From positions 2,170,001 through 2,234,000 of the forward strand of contig CM060732.1 of NCBI GenBank assembly GCA_030704615.1: a DNA stretch of 64,000 nt, written 5' to 3'. The translations under genes were made by a program, and so were the position numbers. Each line of letters begins with the position of its first letter. The stretch's first letter is position 1. Below are positions 32,301 to 44,147 of this stretch, in pieces. Origin of the DNA: Takakia lepidozioides. Taxonomy: Eukaryota > Streptophyta > Takakiopsida > Takakiales > Takakiaceae. The notes beneath the pieces were generated by a model. It saw only the letters and a program-made list of their open reading frames with translations, searched no databases and was not told where the DNA came from.

Positions 32301-35300
32301 TGTGCCGCACATTGTTTGAATTCGGGTGGATTCAACCTGCCATACGGCCCTATAAGGCCGTTTTGAACATCAAAAACCAACCAAATTGGGGGCTCAATTA
32401 GTGTGCGGTGCCGCACACTGTTTGAGCTTCCAATTCGGGGTGGATTCAACCTGCCATAGTGGACCTATGTGGCCGTTTTGAACATCAAAAAACAAGCAAA
32501 ATGGGGGGCTCAAAGAGTATGCGGTGCCGCACACTGTTTGAGCTTCCAATTCGGGGTGGATTCAACCTGCCATAGTGGCCCTATGTGGCCGTTTTGAAAA
32601 TCAAAAAACAAGCAAAATGGGGGGCTCAAATAGGTGCGGTGCCCCACACTGTTTGAGCTTCCAATTCAGGGTGGATTCAACCTGCCAATGGCCTATGTGG
32701 CCGTTTTGAACATGAAAAACAAGCAAAATGGGTGGCTCAAATAGTGGCGGTGCTGCACACTGTTTGAGCTTCCAATTAGGGTGGATTCAACCTGCCATAG
32801 TGGCCCTATGTGGCCGTTTTGAACATCAAAAAACAGCAAAATGGGGGGTTCAAACAGTGTGCGGTGCCCCGCACACTGTTTGAGCTTCCGATTTTGGGTG
32901 GATTCAACCTGCCATAGTGGCCCTATGTGGCCGTTTTGAACATCAAAAAACAAGCAAAATGGGGGGCTCAAACAGTGTGCGGTGCCGCCCACTCTTTGAG
33001 CTTCCAATTCGGGGTGGATTCAACCTGCCATAGTGGCCCTATGTGGCCGTTTTGAACATCAAAAAACAAGAAAAATGCGGGGCTCAAACAGTATGCGATG
33101 CCGCACAATGTTTGAGCTTCCAATTCGGGGTGGATTCAACCTATCATAGTGGACCTATGTGGCCGTTTTGAACATCAAAAAAACAAGCAAAATGGGGGCT
33201 CAAAGAGTATGCGGTGCCGCACACTGTTTGAGCTTCCAATTCGGGTGGATTTAACCTTCCATAGTGGCCATATGTGGCCGTTTTGAACATCAAAAACAAG
33301 AAAAATGTGGGGCGCAAAGAGTGTGTAGTGCCGCACACTGTTTGAGCCTCCAATTTGGGTGGATTGAACCTGCCATAGTGGCCCTATGTGGCCGTTTTTA
33401 ACATGAAAAACCAAGCAAACTGGGTGGCTCAAACAGTGTGCGGTGCCGCACACTGTTTGAGCTTCCAAGTCAGGGTGGATTCAACCTGCCATAGTGGCCC
33501 TATGTGGCCGATTTGAACATCAAAAACAAGCAAAATGGGGGGCTCAAACAATATGAGATGCCGCACACTGTTTGAGCTTCCAATTCGGGTGGATTCAACA
33601 TTCCATAGTGGCCCTAAGTGACCGTTTTGAACATCAAAAAACAAGCAAAAAGGGGGGCTCAAACACTATGCGGGGCCGCACACTGTTTGAGTTTCCAATT
33701 CAGGGTGGATTCAACGTGCCATAGTGGCCCTATGTGGCCGATTTGAACATCAAAAAACAGGCAAAATAAGGGGCTCAAACAGTATGCGATGCCGCACACT
33801 GTTTGAGCTTCCAATTCGGGGTGGATTCAACCTGCCATAGTGGCCCTATGTGGCCGTTTTGAAAATCAAAAAACAAGCAAAATGGGGGGGCTCAAAGAGT
33901 GTGCGGTGCCGCACACTGTTTGAGCTTCCAATTCAGGGTGGATTCAACCTGCCATAGTGACCCTATGTTGCCGTTTTGAACATGCAAAAACAAGCAAACT
34001 GGGTGGCTCAAATAGTGTGCGGTGCAGCACATTGGTTGAGCTTCAAATTCGGGGTGGATTCACCTGCCATAGTGGCCCTATGTGGCCGTTTTGAACATCA
34101 AAAAACAAGCAAAATGGGTGGCTCAAACAATGTGTGGTGCCGCACATTGTTTGAGCTTCCAATTCGGGGTGGATTCAACCTGCCATACTGGCCCTATAAG
34201 GCCGTTTTGAACATCAAAAACCAACCAAATTGGGGGCTCAATTAGTGTGCGGTGCCGCACACTGTTTGAGCTTCCAATTCGGGGTGGATTCAACCTGCCA
34301 TAGTGGACCTATGTGGCCGTTTTGAACATCGAAAAACAAGCAAAATGGGGGGCTCAAAGAGTATGCGGTGCCGCACACTGTTTGAGCTTCCAATTCGGGG
34401 TGGATTCAACCTGCCATAGTGGCCCTATGTGGCCGTTTTGAAAATCAAAAAACAAGCAAAATTGGGGGGCTCAAATAGTGTGCGGTGCCCCACACTGTTT
34501 GAGCTTCCAATTCAGGGTGGATTCAACCTGCCATAATGGCCCTATGTGGCCGTTTTGAACATGAAAAAACAAGCAAACTGGGTGGCTCAAATAGTGTGCG
34601 GTGCTGCACACTGTTTGAGCTTCCAATTGAGGGTGGATTCAACCTGCCATAGTGGCCCTATGTGGCCGTTTTGAACATCAAAAAACAAGCAAAATGGGGG
34701 GTTCAAACAGTGTGCGGTGCCGCACACTGTTTGAGCTTCCGATTTTGGGTGGATTCAACCTGCCATAGTGGCCCTATGTGGCCGTTTTGAACATCAAAAA
34801 ACAAGCAAAATGGGGGGCTCAAACAGTGTGCGGTGCCGCCCACTCTTTGAGCTTCCAATTCGGGGTGGATTCAACCTGCCATAGTGGCCCTATGTGGCCG
34901 TTTTGAACATCAAAAAACAAGAAAAATGCGGGGCTCAAACAATATGCGATGCCGCACAATGTTTGAGCTTCCAATTCGGGGTGGATTCAACCTATCATAG
35001 TGCACCTATGTGGCCGTTTTGAACATCAAAAAACAAGCAAAATGGGGGGCTCAAAGAGTATGCGGTGCCGCACACTGTTTGAGCTTCCAATTCGGGGTGG
35101 ATTCAACCTTCCATAGTGGCCCTATGTGGCCGTTTTGAAAATCAAAAAACAAGAAAAATGCGGGGCTCAAACAGTATGCGGTGCCGCCCACTCTTTGAGC
35201 TTCCAATTCGGGGTGGATTCAACCTGCCATAGTGGCCATATGTGGCCGTTTTGAAAATCAAAAAACAAGCAAAATGGGGGGGCTCAAATAGTGTGCGGTG

Positions 35301-38300
35301 CCCCACACTGTTTGAGCTTCCAATTCAGGGTGGATTCAACCTGCCATAGTGGCCCTATGTGGCCGTTTTGAACATCAAAAAACAAGCAAAATGGGGGGCT
35401 CAAACAGTGTGCGGTGCCGCCCACTCTTTGAGCTTCCAATTCGGGGTGGATTCAACCTGCCATAGTGGCCCTATGTGGCCGTTTCAAAAACAAGAAAAAT
35501 GCGGGGCTCAAACAGTATGCGATGCCGCACAATGTTTGAGCTTCCAATTCGGGGTGGATTCAACCTATCATAGTGGACCTATGTGGCCGTTTTGAACATC
35601 AAAAAACAAGCAAAATGGGGGGCTCAAAGAGTATGCGGTGCCGCACACTGTTTGAGCTTCCAATTCGGGGTGGATTTAACCTTCCATAGTGGCCATATGT
35701 GGCCGTTTTGAACATCAAAAAACAAGAAAAATGTGGGGCGCAAAGAGTGTGTAGTGCCGCACACTGTTTGAGCCTCCAATTTGGGGTGGATTGAACCTGC
35801 CATAGTGGCCCTATGTGGCCGTTTTTAACATGAAAAACCAAGCAAACTGGGTGGCTCAAACAGTGTGCGGTGCCGCACACTGTTTGAGCTTCCAAGTCAG
35901 GGTGGATTCAACCTGCCATAGTGGCCCTATGTGGCCGATTTGAACATCAAAAAACAAGCAAAATGGGGGGCTCAAACAATATGAGATGCCGCACACTGTT
36001 TGAGCTTCCAATTCAGGGTGGATTCAACATTCCATAGTGGCCCTAAGTGACCGTTTTGAACATCAAAAAACAAGCAAAAAGGGGGGCTCAAACACTATGC
36101 GGGGCCGCACACTGTTTGAGTTTCCAATTCAGGGTGGATTCAACGTGCCATAGTGGCCCTATGTGGCCGATTTGAACATCAAAAAACAGGCAAAATAAGG
36201 GGCTCAAACAGTATGCGATGCCGCACACTGTTTGAGCTTCCAATTTCGGGGTGGATTCAACCTGCCATAGTGGCCCTATGTGGCCGTTTTGAAAATCAAA
36301 AAACAAGCAAAATGGGGGGGCTCAAAGAGTGTGCGGTGCCGCACACTGTTTGAGCTTCCAATTCAGGGTGGATTCAACCTGCCATAGTGACCCTATGTTG
36401 CCGTTTTGAACATGCAAAACAAGCAAACTGGGTGGCTCAAATAGTGTGCGGTGCAGCACATTGGTTGAGCTTCAAATTCGGGGTGGATTCACCCTGCCAT
36501 AGTGGCCCTATGTGGCCGTTTTGAACATCAAAAAACAAGCAAAATGGGTGGCTCAAACAATGTGTGGTGCCGCACATTGTTTGAGCTTCCAATTCGGGGT
36601 GGATTCAACCTGCCATACTGGCCCTATAAGGCCGTTTTGAACATCAAAAACCAACCAAATTGGGGGCTCAATTAGTGTGCGGTGCCGCACACTGTTTGAG
36701 CTTCCAATTCGGGTGGATTCAACCTGCCATAGTGGACATATGTGGCCGTTCTGAACATCAAAAAACAAGCAAAATGGGGGGCTCAAAGAGTATGCGGTGC
36801 CGCACACTGTTTGAGCTTCCAATTCGGGGTGGATTCAACCTGCCATAGTGGCCCTATGTGGCCGTTTTGAAAATCAAAAAACAAGCAAAATTGGGGGGCT
36901 CAAATAGTGTGCGGTGCCCCACACTGTTTGAGCTTCCAATTCAGGGTGGATTCAACCTGCCATAATGGCCCTATGTGGCCGTTTTGAACATGAAAAAACA
37001 AGCAAACTGGGTGGCTCAAATAGTGTGCGGTGCTGCACACTGTTTGAGCTTCCAATTTAGGGTGGATTCAACCTGCCATAGTGGCCCTATGTGGCCGTTT
37101 TGAACATCAAAAAACAAGCAAAATGGGGGGTTCAAACAGTGTGCGGTGCCGCACACTGTTGAGCTTCCGATTTTGGGTGGATTCAACCTGCCATAGTGGC
37201 CCTATGTGGCCGTTTTGAACATCAAAAAACAAGCAAAATGGGGGCTCAAACAGTGTGCGGTGCCGCCCACTCTTTGAGCTTCCAATTCGGGGTGGATTCA
37301 ACCTGCCATAGTGCCCTATGTGGCCGTTTTGAACATCAAAAAACAAGAAAAATGCGGGGCTCAAACAATATGCGATGCCGCACAATGTTTGAGCTTCCAA
37401 TTCGGGGTGGATTCAACCTATCATAGTGGACCTATGTGGCCGTTTTGAACATCAAAAAACAAGCAAAATGGGGGGCTCAAAGAGTATGCGGTGCCGCACA
37501 CTGTTTGATCTTCCAATTCGGGGTGGATTCAACCTGCCATAGTGGCCCTATGTGGCCGTTTTGAAAATCAAAAAACAAGAAAAATGCGGGGCTCAAACAG
37601 TATGCGGTGCCGCCCACTCCTTGAGCTTCCAATTCGGGGTGGATTCAACCTGCCATAGTGGCCCTATGTGGCCGTTTTGAAAATCAAAAAACAAGCAAAA
37701 TGGGGGGGCTCAAATAGTGTGCGGTGCCCCACACTGTTTGAGCTTCCAATTCAGGGTGGATTCAACCTGCCATAGTGGCCCTATGTGGCCGTTTTGAACA
37801 TCAAAAAACAAGCAAAATGGGGGGCTCAAACAGTGTGCGGTGCCGCCCACTCTTTGAGCTTCCAATTCGGGTGGATTCAACCTGCCATAGTGGCCCTATG
37901 TGGCCGTTTTGAACATCAAAAAACAAGAAAAATGCGGGGCTCAAACAGTATGCGATGCCGCACAATGTTTGAGCTTCCAATTCGGGGTGGATTCAACCTA
38001 TCATAGTGGACCTATGTGGCCGTTTTGAACATCAAAAAACAAGCAAAATGGGGGGCTCAAAGAGTATGCGGTGCCGCACACTGTTTGAGCTTCCAATTCG
38101 GGGTGGATTTAACCTTCCATAGTGGCCATATGTGGCCGTTTTGAACATCAAAAAACAAGAAAAATGTGGGGCGCAAAGAGTGTGTAGTGCCGCACACTGT
38201 TTGAGCCTCCAATTTGGGGTGGATTGAACCTGCCATAGTGGCCCTATGTGGCCGTTTTTAACATGAAAAACCAAGCAAACTGGGTGGCTCAAACAGTGTG

Positions 38301-38475
38301 CGGTGCCGCACACTGTTTGAGCTTCCAAGTCAGGGTGGATTCAACCTGCCATAGTGGCCCTATGTGGCCGATTTGAACATCAAAAAACAAGCAAAATGGG
38401 GGGCTCAAACAATATGAGATGCCGCACACTGTTTGAGCTTCCAATTCGGGTGGATTCAACATTCCATAGTGGCCC
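29381..38475. repeat. Higher-order repeat of about 2.43 kb (21 monomers)
   Basis: Variant markers recur at regular distances. CTAAGTGACC is at 29381, 31788, 33614, 36043 and 38475 (steps 2407, 1826, 2429, 2432). CAGCACATTG is at 29791, 32192, 34025, 36454 and 38884 (2401, 1833, 2429, 2430). The short step equals 16 monomers, so one period lacks five. Confidence 0.9.
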
Positions 38476-39019
38476 TAAGTGACCGTTTTGAACATCAAAA
38501 AACAAGCAAAAAGGGGGCTCAAACACTATGCGGGGCCGCACACTGTTTGAGTTTCCAATTCAGGGTGGATTCAACGTGCCATAGTGGCCCTATGTGGCCG
38601 ATTTGAACATCAAAAAACAGGCAAAATAAGGGGCTCAAACAGTATGCGATGCCGCACACTGTTTGAGCTTCCAATTCGGGGTGGATTCAACCTGCCATAG
38701 TGGCCCTATGTGGCCGTTTTGAAAATCAAAAAACAAGCAAAATGGGGGGCTCAAAGAGTGTGCGGTGCCGCACACTGTTTGAGCTTCCAATTCAGGGTGG
38801 ATTCAACCTGCCATAGTGACCCTATGTTGCCGTTTTGAACATGCAAAAACAAGCAAACTGGGTGGCTCAAATAGTGTGCGGTGCAGCACATTGGTTGAGC
38901 TTCAAATTCGGGGTGGATTCACCCTGCCATAGTGGCCCTATGTGGCCGTTTTGAACATCAAAAAACAAGCAAAATGGGTGGCTCAAACAATGTGTGGTGC
39001 CGCACACTGTTTGAGCTTC

Positions 39020-41600
39020 CAATTCGGGGTGGATTCAACCTGCCATACTGGCCCTATGTGGCTGTTTTGAACATCAAAAACCAACCAAATTGGGGGCTCA
39101 ATTAGTGTGCGGTGCCGCACACTGTTTGAGCTTCCAATTCGGGGTGGATTCAACCTGCCATAGTGGACCTATGTGGCCGTTTTGAACATCAAAAAACAAG
39201 CAAAATGGGGGGCTCAAAGAGTATGCGGTGCCGCACACTGTTTGAGCTTCCAATTCGGGGTGGATTTAACCTTCCATAGTGGCCCTATGTGGCCGTTTTG
39301 AACATCAAAAAACAAGCAAAATGGGGGGCTCAAACAGTATGCGGTGCCGCCCACTATTTGAGCTTCCTATTCGGGGTGGATTCAACCTGCCATAGTGGCC
39401 CTATGTGGCCGATTTGAACATCAAAAAACAAGAAAAATGCGGGGCTCAAACAGTATGCGATGCCGCACACTGTTTGAGCTTCTGATTCGGGGTGGATTCA
39501 ACCTGCCATAGTGGCCGTATGTGGCCGTTTTGAACATCAAAAAACAAGCAAAATGGGGGGGCTCAAAGAGTGTGCGGTGTCGCACACTGTTTGAGCTTCC
39601 AATTCGGGGTGGATTCAACCTGCCTTAGTGGCCGTATTTGGCTGTTTTGAACATGAAAAAACAAGCAAACTGGGTGGCTCAAACATTGTGCGGTGCCGCA
39701 CACTGTTTGAGCTTCCAATTCGGGGTGGATTCAACCTGCCATAGTGGCCCTATGTTGCCGTTTTGAACATGAAAAAACAAGCAAACTGGGTGGCTCAAAT
39801 AGTATGCGGTGCAGCACATTGTTTGAGCTTCAAATTCGGGTGGATTCACCCTGCCATAGTGGCCCTATGGGGCCGTTTTGAACATGAAAAAACAAGCAAA
39901 ATGGGTGGCTCAAACAATGTACGGTGCCGCACACTGTTTGAGCTTCCAATTCGGGGTAGATTCAACCTGCCATACTGGCCCTATGTGGCTGTTTTGAACA
40001 TCAAAAACCAACCAAATTGGGGGCTCAATTAGTGTGCGGTGCCGCACACTGTTTGAGCTTCCAATTCGGGTGGATTCAACCTGCCATAGTGGACCTATGT
40101 GGCCGTTTTGAACATCAAAAAAACAAGCAAAATGGGGGGCTCAAAGAGTATGCGGTGCCGCACACTGTTTGAGCTTCCAATTCGGGTGGATTTAACCTTC
40201 CATAGTGGCCCTATGTGGCCGTTTTTGAACATCAAGAAACAAGCAAAATGGGGGCTCAAACAGTATGCGTGCCGCCCACTATTTGAGCTTCCTATTCGGG
40301 GTGGATTCAACCTGCCATAGTGGCCCTATGTGGCCGATTTGAACATCAAAAAACAAGAAAAATGCGGGCTCAAACAGTATGCGATGCCGCACACTGTTTG
40401 AGCTTCTGATTCGGGGTGGATTCAACCTGCCATAGTGGCCGTATGTGGCCGTTTTGAACATCAAAAAACAAGCAAAATGGGGGGGCTCAAAGAGTGTTCG
40501 GTGTCGCACACTGTTTGAGCTTCCAATTCGGGGTGGATTCAACCTGCCTTAGTGGCCGTATTTGGCTGTTTTGAACATGAAAAAACAAGCAAACTGGGTG
40601 GCTCAAACATTGTGCGGTGCCGCACACTGTTTGAGCTTCCAATTCGGGGTGGATTCAACCTGCCATAGTGGCCCTATGTTGCCGTTTTGAACATGAAAAA
40701 ACAAGCAAACTGGGTGGCTCAAATAGTATGCGGTGCAGCACATTGTTTGAGCTTCAAATTCGGGGTGGATTCACCCTGCCATAGTGGCCCTATGGGGCCG
40801 TTTTGAACATGAAAAAACAAGCAAAATGGGTGGCTCAAACAATGTGCGGTGCCGCACACTGTTTGAGCTTCCAATTCGGGGTGGATTCAACCTGCCATAC
40901 TGGCCCTATGTGGCTGTTTTGAACATCAAAAACCAACCAAATTGGGGGCTCAATTAGTGTGCGGTGCCGCACACTGTTTGAGCTTCCAATTCGGGGTGGA
41001 TTCAACCTGCCATAGTGGACCTATGTGGCCGTTTTGAACATAAAAAAACAAGCAAAATGGGGGCTCAAAGAGTATGCGGTGCCGCACACTGTTTGAGCTC
41101 CCAATTCGGGGTGGATTTAACCTTCCATAGTGGCCCTATGTGGCCGTTTTGAACATCAAGAAACAAGCAAAATGGGGGGCTCAAACAGTATGCGGTGCCG
41201 CCCACTATTTGAGCTTCCTATTCGGGTGGATTCAACCTGCCATAGTGGCCCTATGTGGCCGATTTGAACATCAAAAAACAAGAAAAATGCGGGGCTCAAA
41301 CAGTATGCGATGCCGCACACTGTTTGAGCTTCTGATTCGGGGTGGATTCAACCTGCCATAGTGGCCGTATGTGGCCGTTTTGAACATCAAAAAACAAGCA
41401 AAATGGGGGGGCTCAAAGAGTGTGCGGTGTCGCACACTGTTTGAGCTTCCAATTCGGGGTGGATTCAACCTGCCTTAGTGGCCGTATTTGGCTGTTTTGA
41501 ACATGAAAAAACAAGCAAACTGGGTGGCTCAAACATTGTGCGGTGCCGCACACTGTTTGAGCTTCCAATTCGGGGTGGATTCAACCTGCCATAGTGGCCC
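39020..41600. repeat. Second higher-order repeat of about 0.93 kb (8 monomers)
   Basis: The marker GCCGTATTTG lies at 39631, 40555 and 41481 (steps 924 and 926, i.e. 8 x 116). These monomers also share CCTGCCTTAGTGG and TTCTGATTCGG variants not used in the 21-mer series. Confidence 0.88.
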
Positions 41601-42401
41601 TATGTGGCCGTTTTGAACATCAAAAAACAAGAAAAATGTGGGGCGCAAAGAGTGTGGAGTGCCGCACACTGTTTGAGCCTGCAATTCGGGGTGGATTCAA
41701 CTTGCCACAGTGGCCCTATTTAGCCGTTTTTAACTTGAAAATTCAAGCAAACTAGTTGGGCAAAGAGTGTGCAAGGCCGCACACTGTTTGAGCTTCCATT
41801 TTGGGGTGGATTCAACCTGCCATAGTGGCCCTGTGTTGCTGTTTTGAATATCAAAAAAGAAGCATAATGGGGGGCTCAATTAGTGTACGGTACCGCACAC
41901 TGTTTGAGCTTCCAATTCGGGGTGGATTCAACCTGCCATAGTGGCCCTATGTGGCCATTTTGAACATGAAAAAACAAGCAAATTGGGGGGGCTCAAATAG
42001 TGTGAGGTGCCGCACACTGTTTGAGCTTCCAATTCGGGGTGGATTCAACCTGCCATAGTGGCCCTATGTGGCTGTTTTGAACATGAAAAAACAAGCAAAT
42101 TGGGAGGCTCAAACATTGTGCGGTGCCGTACACTGTTTGAGCTTCCAATTCGGGGTGGATTCAACCTGCCATAGTGGCCCTATGTGGCCATTTTGAACAT
42201 CAAAAAACAAGAAAAATGTGGGGCGCAAAGAGTGTGGAGTGCCGCACACTGTTTGAGCCTTCAATTCGGGGTGGATTCAACCTGCCATAGTGGCCCTATT
42301 TAGCCGTTTTTGACATGAAAAACCAAGCAAACTAGGTGGCTCAAAGAGTGTGCAAGGCCGCACACTGTTTGAGCTTCCATTTTGGGGTGGATTCAACCTG
42401 T

Positions 42402-43481
42402 TGTCGCGCGGCTTTTACTCACCCATCCCTTCGCTATTCGAGGCGGAAACTCCAAGATAGAAGAGTTGGAAATCTCTAAGTACTCAGCCCGCGCAGAACA
42501 ATCGGTCATGACCTACAGCTAGTGTATCATGGGGGTGTTTCCTATTTGTTTCCCTTTTGGCATTCATGTTAGCTACCTTACCATTGATAATTAAGTATCA
42601 GTTTGCTTTATCAATCTATTGGATTCCATCAACTCATCCATTCATTCCACAGCTTCACTCAGATCTCTCTACACAGTGAGATTGTATCGTAAAAGTATCC
42701 GATTATGATTTATCAGGTATCAGGCCGAAGCCATTGTGTCTCTAATCTGCTCTACTATATCACTATCGCTCTTCATATAACAAGCATCTATTAATCCTCT
42801 TTCCTCCTTCACCGTGCTCCCCATCTTTGCTTCCGATCCTCCTCTCCGCTCCATCTCCTCTCATGCATGACGCAGAAGTCCTCCTCCGAATAATAATCCT
42901 CCCAAAATTCCCTGCTTCTCCCTTTATCTTCCTACCCGTGGTGGCTCTAACCATTTCCCTCACTAACCGTCGTCCGTGAACTAACATGTTCCATATGCAG
43001 GTGTTGTTTCCCACAGTCGTTCCCTGTCCTGCTCTCCGTTCCCTATGGTCGTGACAGTTGTGTCAAGCTGTGACTGGCTGTGTGAAACTGTGACGGGCTG
43101 TGACTGGCTGTGCGACTGTGACGGGCTGTTTGGCTGTGTCGGCTGTGACGGTCTGTGGCTGTGTCTGTGACGACTGTGACGGGCTGTGTGGGCTGTGTCG
43201 GCTGTGACGATTGTGACGGGCTGTGTGGGCTGTGTGGGCTGTGTTGGGCTGTGTTGCTGTGTCGGTTGTGTGACCTGTGTCGGCTGTGTGGCTGTGACGG
43301 GCTGTGTGGGCTGTGTTGTGACGACTGTGACGGGCTGTGTCGGCTGTGACGGGCTGTGTAACCCCCCTCTACAGTGCGCTGCTGTCACCCCTAAGGCTCC
43401 TGTTGGTCTCAGTCTGTGCAAAAATTAAGGGTACCCTACAGATCCCGTATAAGTGTCTAAGTCCCAGACAGTCCTCTAACA
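42402..43481 (-). repeat. Element F 3' LTR
   Basis: 1080 bp, TGTCGCGCGGC ... CTCTAACA on the plus strand. Longer than the 5' copy (958 bp) mainly because its GGCTGTG minisatellite (about 43050-43365) is expanded. Confidence 0.92.
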
Positions 43482-43499
43482 TTACCCCTTCCCCCCTCA
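43482..43499 (-). other. Element F polypurine tract
   Basis: Minus strand TTGAGGGGGGAAGGGGTAA directly precedes the 3' LTR start TGTTAGAGG. This is where plus-strand DNA synthesis would be primed. Confidence 0.88.
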
Positions 43500-44147
43500 A
43501 AAAGCCGTGTCCTCACGGTTTACTGATTGCGATTAGCAAACCTTTGTGAGTGAGCACCTTTCTGACGTTGAGAGTTTCGTGGCGGACTGTGTGTACGAGC
43601 CCGAGGTCTGTCTCTTTGACACTACCTGGATAAGTGAGGCCCTCTGGAGGCTGATATCGAGGTAACCTTTCAGGCATAGGAGACCCCCGTCGCTTCTTCT
43701 CTGCCATCTGAATTGCATAGTCTTCTCCATGTCAAAAGAATTCGTGAAGAAACAGTTGTATCAGAATCCTCATCGCCTCTCAGGTGTTTTAATTTCGAAC
43801 TTTTTGTGGAATCCTCTGGGGCATACAATGTTGTCCTACCATGTCTGGAAGTTTATATTTTACAAAACTTGGTGTAACCGCTGAACAGCAAAATTGGTGA
43901 GACACTGAGCTCCTTGTCTGTCCAGGTGAGTGGGGTACCAATTACTGGTGCAGCGTGCAAGTATTCCATGCCACATGTCCCTTATAGAAAATATCATCAA
44001 TGCCGAATTTCTGTGTTGACAAATTGTTCCAGGCCGCTTGAAACCATGAACGAATTTGAGAATCCTTTTGCATCATAACTTTTGCCTCATATAGGTACAT
44101 ATGAGGTGGCACCGAAGGTAATACCCAATGATCCCCACTGGAATAAC
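43500..44147 (-). other. Element F 3' untranslated stretch
   Basis: 648 bp between the extra ORF and the PPT. Only short frames (about 65 codons, overlapping in different frames) are present. I see no domain and no repeat. Confidence 0.6.

Larger units (their letters stand above)
26383..42401. repeat. Satellite array, 116-bp monomer, main block
   Basis: About 138 head-to-tail copies of a 116-bp unit (CCATAGTGGCCCTATGTGG ... GGATTCAACCTG). Each unit holds the dyad GCTCAAACAGTGTGCGG - TG - CCGCACACTGTTTGAGC, 17-bp arms that are perfect complements in the consensus. The right arm is well conserved; the left arm varies (AAAGAGTATGCGG, AAATAGTGTGCGG). Open frames crossing the array are by-products of a unit poor in stop codons. 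The array begins exactly at the LTR of C and is interrupted at 42402 by element F. Copies at 27.7-33.7 kb carry many 1-3 bp deletions, and those at 33.9-39.0 kb few. Confidence 0.97.

Noticed and set aside
26400-42400. Dozens of 60-130 codon frames on both strands (for example ...CRTLFELPIRGGFN and ...LFEPPILLVFDVQNGHIGPLW)
   Set aside because: They are the 116-bp satellite read in frames without stops and repeat with the monomer; there is no start context or domain.
26383-42401. CRISPR-like array
   Set aside because: Repeats are contiguous 116-bp units without unique spacers, and the dyad is inside the unit; this is satellite DNA.
43050-43420. Frames encoding Cys/Gly-Leu or His-Ser-Gln repeats over the GGCTGTG tracts
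   Set aside because: Translations of a minisatellite; length changes between LTR copies and no conservation.
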